This document shows, piece by piece, positions 59,581-64,000 of a stretch of 64,000 nucleotides of DNA. A program made the translations under genes and the position numbers. The DNA is taken from the NCBI GenBank assembly GCA_015499995.1, contig JADNRV010000016.1:434001-498000 (forward strand), read 5' to 3'. This DNA is from Flammula alnicola (Eukaryota; Basidiomycota; Agaricomycetes; Agaricales; Strophariaceae). Positions within the stretch are counted from its first letter, which is position 1. The number at the start of each line of letters is the position of its first letter. Below the pieces are notes generated by a model. The model saw nothing but the letters and a program-made list of their open reading frames with translations, was not told where the DNA came from and made no database searches.

Positions 59581-60307
59581 CCAGCGCATCTGCGAATATA
59601 GTACATATAAATTCTCTTGCAGACTCTTGGGGATTTCGGAGGCCTTTTCCCACTGGCAGGAGGTCGGGCGTAACATGCATATGGGATACTAGTGCACATA
59701 ACGCAGTTATAATAAAAAGCTCAAGGGACCCCTTGTCATCAAATTAAGGCTGTACGTGAAGCGGGTCATGGGTGGTACGTATCTTGGTTGTCGTCTTTAT
59801 TTGTAGGGAGAATGGACGGACTTCAAGCCCAGCAATCGAATGGCTCCTTTGGCGTTATGTGTCAGGTACATAGAATTTTGTTGGATAAAGTATTCTGCTT
59901 TCAGTCACACCCGCTGCTGCGAGTTACACTACGGAAAATGGGAGAAACTAAGTTGCGCGCTCGCCTTATACCAGAGTCCTTCTCCCTTCGAGTCGCCGTT
60001 AGCGCTTTGAGGTCGGAGGCCTGCCAAGAGACACGTTTAAATTTAGCCGTCCCTGTAGTTCTATTAATAACATGCCAGCCCGACCCTTGATCGATCTAGT
60101 ACCATTTTGAGTATGGATCTACGGACCAATCTTATGGATCCATCACAAGAAAAAACCCTTCTAAATGCATATTCCAAGCATATTCAAGAAGATAGATATT
60201 ATACGCATTTTAATATATATAGAGATAATCCCTGCTATGTGCAAGTTCCGGGTTGAAGATAGTAAATATAGTTTAAAGAGTGTTCATGTAGTAAATAGAA
60301 AGGGAAT
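59581..60307. other. Intergenic region
   Basis: About 730 bp between the kinase relic and the sesquiterpene synthase 3' end. Low-scoring frames only; nothing was recognised. Confidence 0.45.
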
Positions 60308-61556
60308 CTACTCTTCGTCCGACTCAGAAGATACGTCTTCAGTGAGCTCTTGGGGTCGAAGATACACGATCCCCGTTTCCTTAACCTCTAGTCGTTGAGA
60401 GCCAAAGTACCGAACGGTCTCAAAGCTCCACCTACCAAATAAAACAGAATGAGTGGTTGCTCTCCGAAATGTGAAGATATTCGACTTACACAATGTTGCC
60501 GACCATCCAATTACCCAAGGCGTCAATAAAGCGAACAGCATCTTTACCAAGGGCCGGTGAAAGCTTCGCTCTTGAAGAAAGATATGTCTCCACGAATTGG
60601 CTGCACTGAACACCGATGTAGTCTGATGCCTCCTGCAAGGACATCTTCTTGTCCTCCATTAGAACAGTTACAACGTTGTTGCCAGTATGACCTTTGGATT
60701 GTTCGACATCGTATGAATATACGTCCTGCGAAAATGTCAGAAAGCGTGAAAATGACTAGAATTACCATCTGCTTACATTGGCCCAGCAGACATGATCGCA
60801 AGCCGCCCAGTATGCGTTCAGGAAGTTTTCATCCTCGTAAACCTCATCGTCGAGGTCGATTCCCAAAATATGCTCCACAAGGGAGAAGCACAGAAGAACG
60901 GCGCTGTTGTTACGGCGCAAGGGGATGAACGACTCGAGGTCAAGAACTTCCTGTCGTTCTCTGAGCTCGGCTTCTCTGGCGACGCAGGTGGTGTACGCCA
61001 CACAGAGGTCCTCCCAGCGCTTCACGTTCCTTGGGCCAGCAAGACGACGGAAACGAGCTCGGAATCTGAAAGTGCGAGTTATTAATAATTGTGGTTGGAG
61101 AGATAACTAAGACATACTCTTTGGTGATCTTTGCTAGTTTAGAGCCATCGTCCCAGTCGGGATATTTCATGGCATTAACGAAGACCTGACCAGTGGCACT
61201 AGCGTCCTGGCCATTCTGGTCATCGCTGACTTCATCAACGACGAACAGCATATTGACCTGATAAACGATGCTAATTAGAAAATAATAAATAGAATGCAAA
61301 GTTTATTCACAAAATCGCAGGTCGTTCGAAATTGCTCGTAACCAGCATATGGGTAAGCACGCGAACAAAGGAGTTCGTTCTGTCCCTGGACAAAGTCCGC
61401 GCGTTTTCTGTCCGTGAAAACATTGTAGCTGTTAATCCAGGCTCGCGACTCCGCCGATGCCTCTCTGTAGTAAGGGTTGGTAGATGCCTTTAAAGGGCTT
61501 GAAGAGGCGAAGAGATCAGGGAGACGGAATTGACGTGGTGAACTTGAGGTAGACAT
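60308..61556 (-). CDS. Sesquiterpene synthase (class I terpene cyclase)
   Basis: Cyclises farnesyl diphosphate to a sesquiterpene. Start ATG 61556 ([20 protein letters not shown]). The metal-binding Asp-rich motif is DEVSDDQNG in FVVDEVSDD, the NSE triad is NDVYSYDVE (across an intron near 60775) and the basic RY pair is in [27 protein letters not shown] matches the N-terminal helices of basidiomycete enzymes. It ends [16 protein letters not shown]. At least five introns. The aspartate motif is DExxD rather than DDxxD, common in mushroom synthases. The product cannot be predicted reliably. No P450 or other tailoring gene lies within the remaining 2.4 kb. Confidence 0.94.
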
Positions 61557-64000
61557 TGTCAGAAAAGATGATGTATCAGAGGAGCTGTGAGGGGGTTGGA
61601 TTTTCTGGAGAGCTGAGGAAGAGACTGTTGATTCGAAGTGGATGAAGTCCTAGCCCTCTTTATACAAAATCTCGAATAGAGACCAAAGGGCGAACGAGTC
61701 ATTTGGGTTCTCCAAGTGGTTCGGGACGATCGTTGCGAGCCCCGATCTCATCTCCAGAGACAGAAAATCCAAGCAATCTCTAGATTTATTGAAAGAATTC
61801 AGTCGAGCGTCCGAAACGGCTCATTTCCGCAGGAGCGGCACTTCATGTTAGGAACCTGGCACCGATCCCGATGCGATGACGAATGCGGAGGGGTATCTGG
61901 CCAAGGTCATATGGGGAATTGAAAATGGGAATGGCGGCTTCGGCCAGGGCAAGAGGACTAGATGTAAGGCATTTGCTTTTTTTGAGAACCGCGAATAACC
62001 GGACTTGAACTTGTGTTTGACCTCGCTTGCGTCCTTCCTATTTCGAGCATCTCTCCTTCCTAAATCGTCTATCTCACCCTGATTCGCAAGGTGGAATATG
62101 ACTTGGACACAGTAGCAAGACTCGCTGGTTTCTATGATGGACATATACTTACTTTCTCCTCGTTGGAGTGACACCCAATTTTCACGAAGGATTGGCAACA
62201 CGCCCAGTTTCCGAGCCTTTCGGCGACAATTGATTTGCCATCATGAGCGAAATAGAATGAATCTATAACACTGTTTCAAGCGCTTCACATGTAAGATACA
62301 ATGACAACCTTACACTTTCTTGATCGAGCGCTCTTTTACCGAGAATAAACTCTTGTTCGTGATATAATACATTCCACCGACCACGTTCGAGCTACATTGG
62401 CCTCGAATGCGAATCGACTGCAACAACCCGCTCCGAGGGGTCTCGTGACATGCTTTGCTAGCATGCCGTTACACTCGTTACACCAGCTACCTCGGATTAA
62501 CGCGTAGGACCCATTTTTTGCGACTCCTTCGGCGTGTGGATGTAACCACTCTGCGTCGAGCACAGGTTCAAGGAAATGCTCCGTTTACAAGAAATGGGCT
62601 GCATCTCCTTCAAAACGATTACGGGCCGGCAAGCCACATCATACATGATGTGTGACAGCGTACCGGCGACTGTCCACTCCATAATAACCCCTTAACGAAC
62701 GCAATGCTGAAGCGTCTCGTCCGCGGTTTTCAAGAGAAACTCTTACTTCTGAAGTCAGAATGCTGGGCGACATGGGCAAGGCCATCTTCTTCAAAATTGC
62801 TTCGTCGCGAGGATTCCCACCTTATGCCACACCAACTTAAATTTTTCCATCTGAAGCCGTTTAGAATGTACACGTTCTCGCCGTGGTGCTGGCGCGAACT
62901 TGACGAAGGCGGAAAGATTCATCTAGAGCGGGAAACTGACGCCGGATATAATCCGCAGGTTGTTAATTTCAATCAGAAGAAAAACAAGGAACAGAGATGA
63001 GGAGACCCACGACATGAAACCGCCGGATTCCATAAAGTAGCCGTTCAGTAGGTGAAGTAATGGCATGCTAGTTTGTTATCACTATCGGAGTGTGAGAACG
63101 AGTCTGAAATGAATATTCCGGCTCACCGACTCATAGCCGGACTCCGACTCACCCGTCACACGTCAAACTGCATTTTATTGGCCTAAGTACTCCTAAGGAC
63201 GTCCTTGAGGTTCTCGGAGAGTATATAATAAGATAGAGATCCGAAAAACGTACCTTGAGCCTTAGAGAGAAGTATACAGCATGTAAAGTATCTTGGCTAC
63301 TATTTCTGTGTCTGTACATCAAATGGAAAGCGACACTTCCTCAAGGCCTCAAGTCTGCTCGTATTCACCAAAAATAACATTATGTTTATTACATATGCAT
63401 GTAAGGTTTAACGACATATAGCGTTGTATCTACGTGCTATCATGACAGGTGTACAACGGAGGCGGAGGCAAAGGCAAAGGCGACAGCTCGCGCCGCAGGC
63501 GGGGAAATTACCTATCCTCATCTCCCGCTTGCAACGGCTTCATGGCCTCGCTCTGCCGCCTCTGGCTTACCACCCGCCGTTGCCCGCCTCTGGTTCTCTC
63601 CCCATCGCTCGTTCTTGTCTCTTGTTCTCATCATTGTTCTCGGCGTTGCAGGAGCACGGTAGCACCATATTCATACCATCTCTTCGTATTCCTCCCCCTG
63701 CTTCTTAGCTCGTCGCCGTTGCTTTCGGCTGCGTTCTTGGCCTAGTATTAGGTGTAGTCGATCCCGGCTCCACATCCCTTTTAGAGGGGAGGGGCTCGCA
63801 GGTTGCGAGATGGTAAACCGTAGGCTGGCAGAGATGGTTGATGGGCGGCGAGTCATGATGGCGAGGTGGGAGGACAAAGTGGGCAGCTGGTGCTGGAGCG
63901 TTGAAGACGTCGAAGGGGATGGTGGCGGGAGGAAACTCCGGTGACAGGAAAGGAAAGCGGCGGCAGTGTCATGATCATGTGACACATTTTTGCCTTTTAT
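61557..64000. other. Gene-poor right end
   Basis: About 2.4 kb upstream of the sesquiterpene synthase in which no gene could be supported. Frames of 60-117 codons occur on both strands (for example 61848-62201 on - and 62704-63000 on +) but overlap one another, lack splice structure and resemble nothing known. 63,450-63,980 is rich in CTC/CGC low-complexity sequence. A gene starting beyond the window, or relics of decayed genes, cannot be excluded. Confidence 0.4.

Noticed and set aside
61848..62201. 117-codon - strand frame upstream of the sesquiterpene synthase
   Set aside because: No recognisable motif and overlapping frames on the other strand; probably chance.
62704..63000. 98-codon + strand frame starting MLKRLVRGFQEK
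   Set aside because: No homology recognised, no upstream or downstream exon, and an A-rich end typical of non-coding sequence.

Overview
The window reads as nuclear DNA of a filamentous basidiomycete, most likely an Agaricomycete. Genes are dense and lie on both strands. Almost all are split by many 45-75 bp GT-AG introns. Their content is typical of mushroom-forming fungi: pepsin-type proteases, a sesquiterpene synthase, an AP-1-like bZIP and a GAF-containing hybrid histidine kinase. No tRNA, rRNA or CRISPR was seen.

Layout. 1-1194 is the 3' end of ARP3 (+). 1389-4114 is a SelO/Fmp40-type protein AMPylase (-). 5314-11515 is a very large low-complexity protein (+). 12195-18000 holds two pepsin-like aspartic proteases (-) flanking a damaged metallophosphoesterase. 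18683-19830 is a peroxisomal enoyl-CoA isomerase/hydratase (-), divergent from a complex I subunit (20058-20398, +). 21113-22427 is a secreted ThuA-domain protein (-). 22769-24885 is arginyl-tRNA synthetase (+), convergent with a class I J-protein (25226-27039, -). 27607-29493 is an NSUN5/Rcm1 rRNA methyltransferase (+), convergent with SF1/BBP (29824-31675, -). 33648-34749 is a bZIP factor (+). 35559-37244 is uracil-DNA glycosylase (-). 37666-41021 is dolichol kinase (+). 41231-47499 is a hybrid histidine kinase (+).

The right third (48-62 kb) is the rearranged part. A homocitrate synthase gene (-) and a Vps71/ZNHIT1-like gene (-) were duplicated together in tandem. One copy of each is intact and one of each is a relic, joined at a readable breakpoint near 50,661. 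Next, cystathionine beta-lyase and mevalonate kinase are encoded as one continuous reading frame (53418-56866, 923 residues predicted) with no stop and no ATG between them. A decayed partial second copy of the mevalonate kinase lies downstream (about 58.0-59.6 kb). A 395 bp hAT-like MITE with an 8 bp target duplication sits between them, and a sesquiterpene synthase follows (60308-61556, -). The locus therefore links methionine metabolism, the mevalonate pathway and terpene synthesis.

Quality note. Several otherwise well-conserved genes between 6 and 38 kb (arginyl-tRNA synthetase, NSUN5, dolichol kinase, the large low-complexity gene) need single-base corrections to stay in frame, mostly one missing base and several in homopolymers. 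In essential genes these look like assembly errors rather than mutations. The 39-57 kb stretch, including the fusion gene, shows none.
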